Source: Rhodobacteraceae bacterium Alg231-04
GTDB taxonomy: Bacteria; Pseudomonadota; Alphaproteobacteria; Rhodobacterales; Rhodobacteraceae
Reading direction: 5' to 3'
Length of the DNA stretch: 41,400 nucleotides
Assembly: GCA_900143635.1 (NCBI GenBank)
Contig: FREY01000018.1
Location: 10,890-52,289 of the forward strand
Of the stretch, positions 22,998-31,134 are shown in pieces. A program made the translations under genes and the position numbers. Under the pieces are notes generated by a model. It was not told where the DNA came from, made no database searches, and saw only the letters and a list, made by a program, of their open reading frames with translations. Position 1 is the stretch's first letter; every line of letters begins with the position of its first letter.

Positions 22998-24284
22998 TTA
23001 GGGGCCTATGATCAGGTTTGGCAGGGTCAGTGAAATAGCCGGAACGAAGGTGATCAGCATGAGCGCTGCAAAAATAGCGAGGTAGAAAGGCCAAATTGTT
23101 TTGACCGCCTTCTCCATCGGTAGTTTTCCAACGGCACATCCCACAAAGAGACAGGTTCCGACTGGCGGTGTGCACAGACCAAGTCCGAGGTTCACCAAGA
23201 GGATCATGCCGAACTGCAACGGATCGATGCCCAGCATGTTCATCACCGGCAAGAAGATCGGCGTGCAGATCAGGATCAGCGCGGCCATGTCCATGATCAT
23301 GCCCAAGAGCAACAGAACCGCGTTGATCATCAACAGGATCAGAATTGGGTTTTCGGTGATGCCCAACAGGAATTCGACTGTTTTGGTAGGCACGCGGTTG
23401 AACGTCAGCATGTAGGCAAAGGCACCAGCACAGGCGATCAGGATCATCACCATTGATGTTGTGCGAACCGATGAGATAACGGCGATTTTGAAGTTTTCCC
23501 AAGACAGGCTGCGATAAACAACCAACGTCACGACAAAGGCATACATCGCCCCGAATGCCCCGGATTCCGTCACTGTAAAGACGCCGGACAGGACACCTCC
23601 AACAATGATCACCGCGGTCATCAGACCAGGAAGCGAGCCGACAAAGGCAATGGCAAGGGCGGTCCAGCCCGGAAACTGCTCGGCCTTATAGCCACGCTTG
23701 ACCGCCACGACATAAGCCGCAATGGCAAGGCAGCAACACATCAGAACGCCCGGCACAACGCCAGCCAGGAACAGCTTCGAGATTGACACTGCCCCACCTG
23801 TTGCAAGGGCAAAGATAATCATGTTGTGACTGGGCGGAATGATGATCCCGGCAATTGACGACGTCACGGTGACGTTCACCGCATAGTCGGCATCATAGCC
23901 CTTGTCCTTCATCACGGGGATCAGGATCGAGCCCAGGGCAGAAATATCGGCAATGGCCGAGCCGGAAATGCCACCAAACAACATCGACGAGAAGACGTTC
24001 ACAATACCAAGGCCACCGCGTACGGCACCGACGGCTGCTTGCGCAAACCGAACCAACCTGATCGCGATGCCGCCATGGAACATCAATTCACCGGCAAAGA
24101 TGAAGAAAGGGATCGCCATCAGGGAAAAGACGTTGATCCCTGCTACGATGCGCTGAAATCCAACAAATAGCGGCAGTCCTTCAAACCAGAAGGCTGACAA
24201 TGCGGCGATACCCAAAGCGTAGGCCACTGGGGCGCCGATGATGACACAAAGGGCAAAAACCCCCAATAGAATCATGAGTCCCAT
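22998..24284 (-). CDS. TRAP transporter large permease (DctM type)
   Basis: A 428-residue membrane protein with about 12 hydrophobic segments and DctM hallmarks: IPFFIFAGELMFHGGIA, FGGISGSAIADISALGSIL, SIAGIIIPPSHNMIIFAL and LGLCTPPVGTCLFV. It forms the sodium-driven translocation pore with the DctQ subunit encoded 2 bases upstream and takes substrate from the periplasmic DctP protein at 24897. The substrate is not visible in sequence. The sugar-acid genes downstream suggest an aldonic or other hydroxy acid. The gene is intact. Confidence 0.9.
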   Translation of the reverse strand: MGLMILLGVFALCVIIGAPVAYALGIAALSAFWFEGLPLFVGFQRIVAGINVFSLMAIPFFIFAGELMFHGGIAIRLVRFAQAAVGAVRGGLGIVNVFSSMLFGGISGSAIADISALGSILIPVMKDKGYDADYAVNVTVTSSIAGIIIPPSHNMIIFALATGGAVSISKLFLAGVVPGVLMCCCLAIAAYVVAVKRGYKAEQFPGWTALAIAFVGSLPGLMTAVIIVGGVLSGVFTVTESGAFGAMYAFVVTLVVYRSLSWENFKIAVISSVRTTSMVMILIACAGAFAYMLTFNRVPTKTVEFLLGITENPILILLMINAVLLLLGMIMDMAALILICTPIFLPVMNMLGIDPLQFGMILLVNLGLGLCTPPVGTCLFVGCAVGKLPMEKAVKTIWPFYLAIFAALMLITFVPAISLTLPNLIIGP

Positions 24285-24286
24285 GA

Positions 24287-24820
24287 TTATCCTTGATCTA
24301 TATTATCTTGGCGTTCGTCTCGGCCCATGAACAGGCGGATCAGATGGCCGGTGGAAAAAAGGAAAACCAATGCGCCGCTGATTGTCAGAGGCAAGGAACG
24401 CAAGCCCTCAGACCATTGGATGAGCGGAATCAGAGTGTTCCACTTGAACTGAGTCAGCTCGATTCCGTACCAGAACATCATGCCCCCAAATCCTGCCATC
24501 AGGACATCAGAGACCACGACAAAAATCGTGCGAACATGGGACGGGACGATATTGCGGAACACGACAACAGAGAGGTGCGTGTGATTGTGCACACCCGCCG
24601 CCGCGCCCAGAAACGCGATGACCATGACCAACAATAGCGAAACCTGTTCGACCCAAGTTGGTGTGTTGTTCAAAACGTAGCGGCCAAACACCAGCCAGGC
24701 AAAAATCGCCGTCATCACGACAATGGCGACGCCCGCCAACAACACACAAATCCGTGCGAATAGATCAAGAATTCTGTCCATGGTGCGCAAGGCGGCAGGG
24801 GGGGTATCAGGCTCTTGCAT
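24287..24820 (-). CDS. TRAP transporter small permease (DctQ type)
   Basis: A 177-residue protein with four hydrophobic helices, including ICVLLAGVAIVVMTAIFAWL and the family motif FGRYVLNNTPTWVEQVSLLL. It pairs with the DctM subunit encoded downstream. AGGA lies before the ATG. It is separated from the binding-protein gene by 76 bases that hold an intrinsic-terminator-like hairpin, so its expression may be lower than that of DctP. Confidence 0.88.
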   Translation of the reverse strand: MQEPDTPPAALRTMDRILDLFARICVLLAGVAIVVMTAIFAWLVFGRYVLNNTPTWVEQVSLLLVMVIAFLGAAAGVHNHTHLSVVVFRNIVPSHVRTIFVVVSDVLMAGFGGMMFWYGIELTQFKWNTLIPLIQWSEGLRSLPLTISGALVFLFSTGHLIRLFMGRDERQDNIDQG

Positions 24821-24837
24821 AGGATTTCCTTTTAGGC

Positions 24838-24871
24838 AAAACGCCCGGCGTCCATTTTGTGGAGCCGGGCG
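24838..24871 (-). terminator. terminator-like hairpin between dctP and dctQ
   Basis: Arms CGCCCGGC (24842-24849) and GCCGGGCG (24864-24871), extended by an inner TCCA/TGGA pairing, form a strong stem. On the minus strand it is followed by TTTT. It would terminate or attenuate transcription after the binding-protein gene, allowing partial read-through to the permease genes. Confidence 0.7.
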
Positions 24872-24896
24872 CTCAAAGTTAATCTGTTAAGGAAAC

Positions 24897-25871
24897 TTAT
24901 TCCGTGGCTTGCGCCATCTCGACCAGCGCCTTCATGTCAGGATTTGCAGCCAGGTAGTCTGCATAAACCGTATCCATTGCGGACTGGAATGGGCCTTTGT
25001 CGGCGATTTCGTTGACCACGATGCCAGCGGCTTCAACGTCTTTACGCGCTTGTTCGGAGCCAACAGCCCACAGTTCACGCTGGTACAATGCAGCTTCTTT
25101 TGCCGCATCGCGGACTGCGGTTTGCATCTCAGGCGACAGCGCATTGAATTTGGCCGTGTTCACACAGATACACTCGGGGATGATCAGGTGCTCGGACAAA
25201 GAGTAGTTTGTGGTGACTTCAAAGTGACCGACATTCTTGAACGACGGGAAGTTGTTTTCCGCGCCATCAACAACGCCGGTTTTCAGGGCTTGCTGAACTT
25301 CGGAGAACGCCATTGGAGATGGGTTGCCGCCCATAGCAGAAATCATCGAGGTATACAGGTCGTTGTTCATCACGCGGATCTTCAGACCTTCGACATCTGC
25401 CGGCGTGTTGATCGGTTTTTGGCTGTAGAACGAGCGTGCACCCGCATCAAAGTATGCCAGCGGCAGAACACCTGCTTCGCCCATCGCAGCGGCGACAACG
25501 TCACCGGCCTCACCGTCCAGTACGCGGAACATGTGCGGCACACTTTTGAAGATGAACGGAAGGGATACAAGGTTGGCTTCGTTCACCATCGGACCAATAG
25601 GGCCGAGATTGAAGTTGCCTACTTCGATTGCACCGATGCGAACCTGTTCTAGTGCATCCGGTTGGGATCCAAGTACACCGCCGTGGAATACATCGACAGT
25701 AACTTCGCCACCTGTGGCAGTGCCTACCAGTTCAGCAAATTTGTCCATTGCTGCAGTGTTAGGATGGCCGTCGTTGTGGATGTTCCAGGCGCGCCAGGTG
25801 TCAGCTGAAGCTGAAGTTGCAACGAATGCCACAGCGGCCGCAGTTGCAAAGAACGATTTCGTAAAAGTCAT
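24897..25871 (-). CDS. TRAP transporter periplasmic substrate-binding protein (DctP type)
   Basis: A 324-residue secreted protein. The Sec signal peptide is residues 1-23 (TKSFFATAAAVAFVATSASA). The mature part has DctP motifs such as ARSFYSQKPINTPADVEGLK and IRVMNNDLYTSMISAMGGNP, where the Arg in KIRV binds the ligand carboxylate or sulfonate. The ATG at 25871 follows GGGGAGGAG; a longer frame to 25979 lacks such a site and would bury the signal peptide. It is first in the operon, divergent from the GntR gene. The ligand is an acidic organic compound, unspecified. Confidence 0.88.
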   Translation of the reverse strand: MTFTKSFFATAAAVAFVATSASADTWRAWNIHNDGHPNTAAMDKFAELVGTATGGEVTVDVFHGGVLGSQPDALEQVRIGAIEVGNFNLGPIGPMVNEANLVSLPFIFKSVPHMFRVLDGEAGDVVAAAMGEAGVLPLAYFDAGARSFYSQKPINTPADVEGLKIRVMNNDLYTSMISAMGGNPSPMAFSEVQQALKTGVVDGAENNFPSFKNVGHFEVTTNYSLSEHLIIPECICVNTAKFNALSPEMQTAVRDAAKEAALYQRELWAVGSEQARKDVEAAGIVVNEIADKGPFQSAMDTVYADYLAANPDMKALVEMAQATE

Positions 25872-25991
25872 GGGCTCTCCTCCCCTATTAATTTTGGACA
25901 GCATTTGGACTTCATGGAATTTCAGAGACCGCGCGCCGTTAAGCACTCGATGTCCTCCAGGAACCAGAATCGCTGCCACTCCATAGGGACA

Positions 25992-26034
25992 CTAGTATCC
26001 AAGTTGTGTCAACAGTGGTCGACTAGGATACTAG
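25992..26034. promoter_or_regulatory. inverted repeat in dctP / gntR divergent region
   Basis: CTAGTATCC (25992-26000) and GGATACTAG (26026-26034) are perfect 9-base arms 25 bases apart. Between them lies TGGTCGACTA, which fits the TNGTNNACNA-like pattern of FadR-type GntR operators. The region lies between the divergent dctP and gntR starts (25871 and 26113), so it is the best candidate operator. Confidence 0.6.
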
Positions 26035-26112
26035 ATTGCTTGACAGTCAGCCGCGCAGAGCATTTGATAGGGAATAGGAATTCACTGGTTCGCTCACGCA
26101 AAACCCAGTGAA

Positions 26113-26859
26113 ATGTTTTTCGGTTTCAATGCCGTAACAGTGAACCGGCATTTCAAACCTGACCAAGATAGAGGGCGCAAGCAAAATACCGTGGAAGAAA
26201 TTGTAAGACGAACCACAACCGATGCGGTCTATGAAGCGCTACACAACGAGATCACTTCGCTTGAAATTCTTCCCGGCACAAAGCTTTCCGAAACTGAGGT
26301 AGCGCGGCGATTCGGCGTATCCCGCCAACCTGTTCGCAATGCATTCACAAGGCTTGGCAACGAAGATCTGCTCGTAATACGACCCCAAAAGGCGACCGTA
26401 GTTCGGGGGTTTTCGATGGAGCGTGTGGCTCTCGCTCGATTGGTTAGAATGGCGGTGGAGCTGGAGATCCTCCATCGAGCAATGGAGGTTTGGGACTCAA
26501 CACGTGAAGCAAAACTTGCAGAAAATCTCACCTTACAAGAGCAGGCGATAAATGACGGTGATCTATCCGCGTTTCACGCGCGGGACTATGACTTTCACAA
26601 GTTGATCTGCGTGCTCAGCGGCAATCCGATGGCCTTTGATGTGATACTAGAAACAAAGCAAATGGTTGACCGACTTTGTATGCTCAGTCTTGAAAAGGGC
26701 AGTGCCGCAGACGCAATCCTCGCCGATCACAGAGAGATTGCAAAGGCCATAGCGGCAGGCAACCATGACCAAGCGCAAGCCTCAGTCAGAAAGCATCTTT
26801 CCCGCCTGGATGAAACCATCGACTTCATTCACAAGACGCACCCCAGCTACTTCGAGTAA
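26113..26859 (+). CDS. GntR-family regulator, FadR subgroup (FCD domain)
   Basis: A 248-residue regulator. The winged helix-turn-helix is residues ~35-100 (LPGTKLSETEVARRFGVSRQ, then PVRNAFTRLGNEDLLVIRPQ). The all-helical FCD ligand domain follows (DYDFHKLICVLSGNP, and ADHREIAKAIAAGNHDQAQA with metal-binding-type His residues). It is divergent from the TRAP operon and is expected to repress it until a hydroxyacid ligand binds. The ATG at 26113 has no good ribosome site. A GTG at 26191, just before EEIVRRTTTDAVYEAL, is an alternative start. Confidence 0.86.
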   Translation: MFFGFNAVTVNRHFKPDQDRGRKQNTVEEIVRRTTTDAVYEALHNEITSLEILPGTKLSETEVARRFGVSRQPVRNAFTRLGNEDLLVIRPQKATVVRGFSMERVALARLVRMAVELEILHRAMEVWDSTREAKLAENLTLQEQAINDGDLSAFHARDYDFHKLICVLSGNPMAFDVILETKQMVDRLCMLSLEKGSAADAILADHREIAKAIAAGNHDQAQASVRKHLSRLDETIDFIHKTHPSYFE

Positions 26860-26896
26860 CCGTGGCCAAGCGATCAGGTGGCAGCTTGGAACAGTC

Positions 26897-27068
26897 TGAG
26901 CAGCCCCACTTGAGTGGTCCGATTAGAAAGTTATTGCATGGTTGGTCTTTGGTCTATCGGGATGATGGCCTCTGGCGCAGGTGGGCGGTAGCTCAGGGCA
27001 CTGTGTGGTCGTTTGGTGTTGTAGTGTTTCCTCCATCTTTCGATGATGATTTGAGCTTCTCGTAGGGA
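26897..27068 (-). mobile_element. IS3-family element, right tip with orfB C-terminus
   Basis: The plus strand shows a terminal repeat TGAGCAGCCCCACTTGAG, then TGGTCC (22 of 24 bases as in the copy ending at 13378). The minus-strand frame is 27066 to 26931 ([20 protein letters not shown], then [16 protein letters not shown]). The rest of the element is replaced at 27069 by the end of another IS3, so this piece was cut by a second insertion. Confidence 0.85.
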
Positions 27069-27155
27069 GTGTCTGACATCAGCGCGAATGGGGCCAAATA
27101 GGGTAATTTGATAAGAGAGTGATTCTGGCTCATCGTTGCCACTGAGGAGTGGACG

Positions 27156-27449
27156 ATGAGAAAGACAGCAAAGAGCTCTGGCGAGAAGATCATCAAAGAC
27201 ATCAAGCGTGCGACCCGCAAGCAGTATTCATCCGAAGAGAAGATCAGGATCGTGCTGGACGGCCTACGTGGCGAGGATAGCATTGCAGAGTTGTGCCGCC
27301 GCGAAGGGATTTCCCAAGGCGTTTACTACAAATGGTCGAAGGACTTCATGGATGCCGGGAAGAAGCGGTCGGCGGGCGACACCGCCCGTGCTGCCACGTC
27401 CGACGAGGTCAAGGACTTGCGCCGAGAGGCCCGCGACCTGAAGGACTAA
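27156..27449 (+). pseudogene. IS3 transposase OrfA, interrupted near its C-terminus
   Basis: A 97-residue frame with the OrfA helix-turn-helix (EDSIAELCRREGISQGVYYK) ends early at DLRREARDLKD-stop. The normal continuation (VAEQTLELRQLKKSM) resumes at 27491 after about 43 inserted bases. The product lacks the C-terminal zipper and the frameshift zone, so OrfAB cannot be made. Confidence 0.8.
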
Positions 27450-27458
27450 GGGGGATCA

Positions 27459-27483
27459 GAAAAGGCCCCAGTGGGGCGTTTTC
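27459..27483. repeat. palindromic insertion in orfA
   Basis: GAAAAGGCCCC-agt-GGGGCGTTTTC forms 11-base arms with one mismatch, inside the roughly 43 extra bases that break orfA. GAC occurs on both sides of the insert (27443-27445 and 27486-27488), possibly a 3-base target duplication. The hairpin followed by T residues could also terminate transcription. Confidence 0.55.
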
Positions 27484-27560
27484 CCGACGAAGGTGGCTGA
27501 ACAGACGCTCGAACTCCGTCAGCTGAAAAAAAGCATGTTCGACGGTGGGGGCGACCAAGA

Positions 27561-27635
27561 ATGAGATACCCCGCATCTGAAAAACTGGAGATCATCCGGT
27601 TGGTTGAAGAGAGCCACCCGTCGGCCGAAAATTAG
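27561..27635 (+). pseudogene. IS3 transposase OrfB, first 24 codons
   Basis: ATG at 27561 begins MRYPASEKLEIIRLVEESHP, then SAEN-stop. This is the typical N-terminus of OrfB in this IS group. Sequence after 27632 is unrelated, so the gene is truncated at the breakpoint. Confidence 0.75.
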
Positions 27636-27905
27636 CTCAATGCAACCTTTGTTTAGTGCCGGAGTCGCCAAGGGTGACCAGACGATTAAGGCGGGAAATC
27701 GTTATTCCATTCAATCAAAGAACCGAACAAGAAGCGCCAGAAGCGGACGGGAAGCTTATAATTCCCTGCTCAGACCCCTTTTACAACAGGTGGGGTTGTC
27801 TCCGGAAACGCCCAAACTTTACCAGACGCAAACAAGTATGTCGTCAAGGAAAAACAGGTTTGATCATGTGCAGGCAAAGCGATCAAATCAAGCGGACCAT
27901 ACGCC
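27636..27905. other. unrecognised spacer after IS breakpoint
   Basis: About 270 bases without a gene I can recognise. Short open frames exist on both strands but none has a ribosome site or familiar motif. It separates the IS half from the reductase pseudogene. Confidence 0.4.
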
Positions 27906-29236
27906 TCAAAGATCAAGCGTGATCGTGGCTCCTTCACTGCTTGCTCTTGACTGACACGTGACGATCTCGCGTTGCTGCTGAGCCTTGGACAGAACAAAAT
28001 CACGGTGTTCTACGTCACCGGAGACAAGCCCGCATTTGCATACGCCGCAGATTCCGTCAGCACATTTCACATCCACATGGACCCCATTTTCGAGAAGCAC
28101 ATCCGAGATTGCCTTATCTTTCGGAACTTCGAATTCCTTGCCTGTCTCCGAGAGTTTCACGGTAAAGGCATGGTTCACGTAGTCGGGCTGCTCTGGAACG
28201 GAGAAATACTCAAGATGCCTGGCCTCATCCGGGAAGCCTTGACGTTCGGCAGCCTGCATGACGCCCTCCATGAACCGGTCGGGCCCACAGGTTTAGACGT
28301 GCCATCCTTCACGATACCCGTTCAGTACAGCATCTAGATCAGCGCGGCTGCCTTGATCAGAGAAATGGAAGGCGACTTGACCGGCCCAGGGCATTGCCTT
28401 GAGATCGCTGATAAAGCCAGCGCCATCCATCCGGCTGGCCGAGTAATGCAGCTCGAACGGTTTGCCCAAAGTGTGCAGGCGGTGGGCAAATGCTATCATC
28501 GGGGTGATGCCGATGCCGCCCCCCATGAGGAAGGTCCTGCTGGCGTCCTCAATCAGTTCGAAATGGTTGATCGGTTTGGAGATGAAAACGCGCCTGCCTT
28601 CGTTGAATATCCTGTGCAGCATCTTCGACCCGCCGCGGCCCTCGTCCTCGCGCAGCACACCGATCTGGTATTTTCCCGTCTCAGCCGGATCGCCCGACAT
28701 CGAGTACTGACGCAGGAATTCAGGTGTCACCACGACATCCAGATGGGCCCCGGCAGTCCAGTCGGGCATTGGGCTGCCATCCCATGCTGCAAATTCGTAT
28801 TTGGTGACATCTGCCGTCATTTGCTCGGCCTTCGAAACCCGCGCCATGATCACCGGTGCATCGTTGAAATCAGGCCTCTCATGAGCCAGACCTTGGGTGT
28901 CACCGGCCGCCAGCCGCGCCTTGTAGCCCGCCGCTGAAATCATGTCCTTATAGGCCTGAATGCCTGCCTCGCGGTCCATCGGGAAGGGATAGGGCCAAGG
29001 CCAGGGCGCTAAATTGGCCGGGTAAACGGCAAGCGTCTGATCCTCGTATTTGAGGTCAAGCTCAGGTTGCAGGCTCCGCCGGTTTGTGGACTGGGCGGGC
29101 TCCTTGTAGCCGCCATCAAGTTTCATCTCCAGGTCCCACCACCACTTCTTGGTGTCGTTCAGCTGCCCATGTCCAAGCCTGTCATCCAGCCGGGCCCACT
29201 ATTCCTGCAGGGGCGGATCAAAATAATCAGTTTAAC
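27906..29236 (-). pseudogene. PDR/VanB-type oxidoreductase with N-terminal extension, broken by stops
   Basis: One continuous minus-strand frame encodes a ferredoxin-reductase unit (RQYSMSGDPAETGKYQIGV and FLMGGGIGITPMIAFAHRL), then a plant-type 2Fe-2S domain (CADGICGVCKCG with a distal Cys in IVTCQSRA). An in-frame TAA at 28290-28292 replaces the usual Tyr in HV-stop-TCGPDRF, between the two domains. Upstream, homology-like sequence (WARLDDRLGHGQLNDTKKWW) continues beyond a TAG and a TAA near 29195-29230. The reductase domain is preceded by about 110 residues of unusual extension. Intact relatives pass NAD(P)H electrons to oxygenases or heme N-demethylases. This copy cannot make the two-domain protein without read-through, and no partner oxygenase is nearby. 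Confidence 0.85.
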
Positions 29237-29722
29237 TTCGTCTTAGAGACGAGTAGCGACAGTAGCAGGCTGAATCGTAGATTAGAGATGATCTGTTGGC
29301 CGGTCTCCGGGCATTGTTTCCGCAACATCTGACGAAGCGCCCAAATGTCTGCTCTGTGCGCGCTCTGTGTGAATTCGCCATGTTACGAGTTGGCACTTGC
29401 GGCGAAAGCCCGCTTCCACGGGGCCGCATCGCAGCATATAGATAAAGGGCGGGCGGCGGCTGTGGGCCGGTCTGACTTAAAACTGCGCTCCGCTGCCCCG
29501 AGTCTGCAAGGGTCACTATCTGCGCAAAGCTGCCGCTCGGTCCTACCTAGATTGCAATCACATTGTAATTGGCAGCTAACAACCGGTGCAGACTTCCACT
29601 TTGGCATGGGTATGTGATACCGGCCCCGATGGAAGGCACGTTTGGGGGCTTTATTTCCGAACTGCGCCCGGTCCGAGCTCTTGTGGTTCGTAAGAAGGCT
29701 TACCATGAGCCGAAAAGTGCCT
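29237..29722. other. 486-base region without recognised gene
   Basis: Neither strand shows a frame with a familiar motif or a good ribosome site. The text resembles degraded intergenic sequence common around roseobacter accessory genes. No tRNA, terminator or IS end was identified. Confidence 0.4.
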
Positions 29723-30739
29723 TCACAACTCCGAGAATTCGGACAAGGATTCACGCATTTTCACAGTGGTGCCAATCAAGGTTCTCGTGCCCGACTTGTT
29801 TGATCCTAGCATGCCAATAAGCAGTTTTGCGGCCTCAAGCCCCATGCGTCGGTGCGGAACATGCACTGTAGTGAGGGGAGGGGAGGAAATCTTGGCGATT
29901 TCAATGTCATCAAAGCCGGTCACAGACAATTCTGCGGGAACACTTATTCCACGCTCCTTTGCCATGGCGATAACACCAACTGCCAGAACATCGTTGCCGC
30001 ACATGACAACTGACGGTGGGGTCGGAAGATCCATTAGATGGTTCAAGGCCGCTCCGCCTTCGTCAATTCCGTAGGCCGTTTGGACAATAGACAGATCGTC
30101 CTTCGAAAGACCGGCCTCGTCCATTGCAGCCTGAATGCCTTTCAAACGTTCGCTGGCCCTGTCATTTCCATCGGTCGTGGCGGTGATCGTGGCGATGCGA
30201 CGATGACCCATACTGATCACCTTTTCCGCCAGTGACTTCATCGCCCCGTAGTTATCGAAGCCGACGGTTGAAACATCGCTGTCCGGATCAAAGGCCCATG
30301 AGACAACAACTGGAATGCCCTGACGTTTCAAGAACTCGTAGATCTTGGGATCCCTGCGATACCCGATCAGCAACAATCCATCAGCGCCACGGGACACCAG
30401 CGTGCGGATCTGCTCTTCTTCCTGATCAGGTTGGTAAGAGGAAGATGCGACCAGCAATGTGACCCCATTCTGGCGCAGCTCGTCCTGAAACGCCTGAAGA
30501 CCACGCGCAAAAATCGCATTTTCCATCGTCGGAATGATCGCGCCAATTGTGTTGGTACGCTTGGCGGCCAAAGCGCGGGCGTTAAAATTCGGCGCGTAGC
30601 CCAATTCGCGCACGGCCTCTAAAACCTTGCTTCGGGTTTTCTCAACGACTTTGTCGGGTGAATTGAGGCAGCGCGACACTGTTGCCGTCGACACCCCGGC
30701 ATGGCGCGCAACGTCTGCGAGTGTTGGGATGTGATCCAT
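29723..30739 (-). CDS. LacI-family regulator of the sulfonate operon
   Basis: A 338-residue LacI/GalR regulator. The helix-turn-helix is at the N-terminus (TLADVARHAGVSTATVSRCL) with the hinge NFNARALAAKRTNTIG. The periplasmic-binding-like core includes GADGLLLIGYRRDP and VTGFDDIEIAKISSPPLTTV. It is divergent from the hps genes and faces two LacI-type palindromes, so repression of the DHPS operon is likely. Three starts are possible (30808 TTG, 30760 ATG, 30739 ATG). None has a strong Shine-Dalgarno site, and I chose the one directly before the DNA-binding domain. Confidence 0.85.
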   Translation of the reverse strand: MDHIPTLADVARHAGVSTATVSRCLNSPDKVVEKTRSKVLEAVRELGYAPNFNARALAAKRTNTIGAIIPTMENAIFARGLQAFQDELRQNGVTLLVASSSYQPDQEEEQIRTLVSRGADGLLLIGYRRDPKIYEFLKRQGIPVVVSWAFDPDSDVSTVGFDNYGAMKSLAEKVISMGHRRIATITATTDGNDRASERLKGIQAAMDEAGLSKDDLSIVQTAYGIDEGGAALNHLMDLPTPPSVVMCGNDVLAVGVIAMAKERGISVPAELSVTGFDDIEIAKISSPPLTTVHVPHRRMGLEAAKLLIGMLGSNKSGTRTLIGTTVKMRESLSEFSEL

Positions 30740-30838
30740 CTTTGGGTCTTCATGGTCCATAGGTGGGCTATCTAGTCTGATTTTCGCGCTGTCGCACTTC
30801 AATTTCAACAGGATACCAACATTATGGACGACCTACCA

Positions 30839-30878
30839 ATGTAAGCGCTTGCATGAATGTAATGTAAGCGCTTACATT
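30839..30878. promoter_or_regulatory. twin LacI-type operators
   Basis: Two palindromes with core AAGCGCTT: ATGTAAGCGCTTGCAT (30839-30854, one mismatch pair) and AATGTAAGCGCTTACATT (30861-30878, perfect). Their centres are 23 bases apart, about two helical turns, so two dimers could bind the same face. They lie between lacI and the first gene of the operon. Confidence 0.8.
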
Positions 30879-30921
30879 GGTCTGGCGAATCGAGCTCTTC
30901 ACTGTTGTTCCGGAGAATCCA

Positions 30922-31113
30922 ATGTTTCTGCCCCTTGCCCTGCTGTTGTTTGCCGCCTTCGCCGCGAATGTTGTTCTGGGTTCTATGGGGATGGGGAGGT
31001 TTCTGGGGGATGTGTCCGAAATGCTGGTTCTGCTTGCCGCCTCGATCACGTTCGTGGCGGCAATTCTGAAAAGAGAAGCTGCTGAAAAAAACAAAAACGA
31101 ACAGCAGCATTGA
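30922..31113 (+). CDS. small two-helix membrane protein, 63 aa
   Basis: A 63-residue protein with two hydrophobic helices (LPLALLLFAAFAANVVLG and EMLVLLAASITFVAAIL) and a charged tail, KREAAEKNKNEQQH. GGAG lies 7 bases before the ATG. It is the first gene after the twin LacI operators and ends 21 bases before the binding-protein gene. I recognise no family by name. The position suggests an accessory membrane protein of the sulfonate uptake system. It is too short to be the TRAP small subunit, which is present separately at 32384. Confidence 0.72.
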   Translation: MFLPLALLLFAAFAANVVLGSMGMGRFLGDVSEMLVLLAASITFVAAILKREAAEKNKNEQQH

Positions 31114-31134
31114 ACTGTCCATCGGGAGGAAAAC

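Larger units (their letters stand above)
27069..27635 (+). mobile_element. IS3-family element, left half (orfA plus orfB start)
   Basis: The element begins with TGTCTGACATCAGCGCGAAT at the point where the previous IS is broken. It carries orfA, interrupted after codon 97 by a palindromic insertion, and the first 24 codons of orfB. Homology ends near 27632. Its missing right half corresponds in type to 18012-18737. Confidence 0.82.

Noticed and set aside
24909-25652. 247-residue open frame antisense to dctP
   Set aside because: It is a shadow of a clear TRAP binding protein; no motif or start signal.
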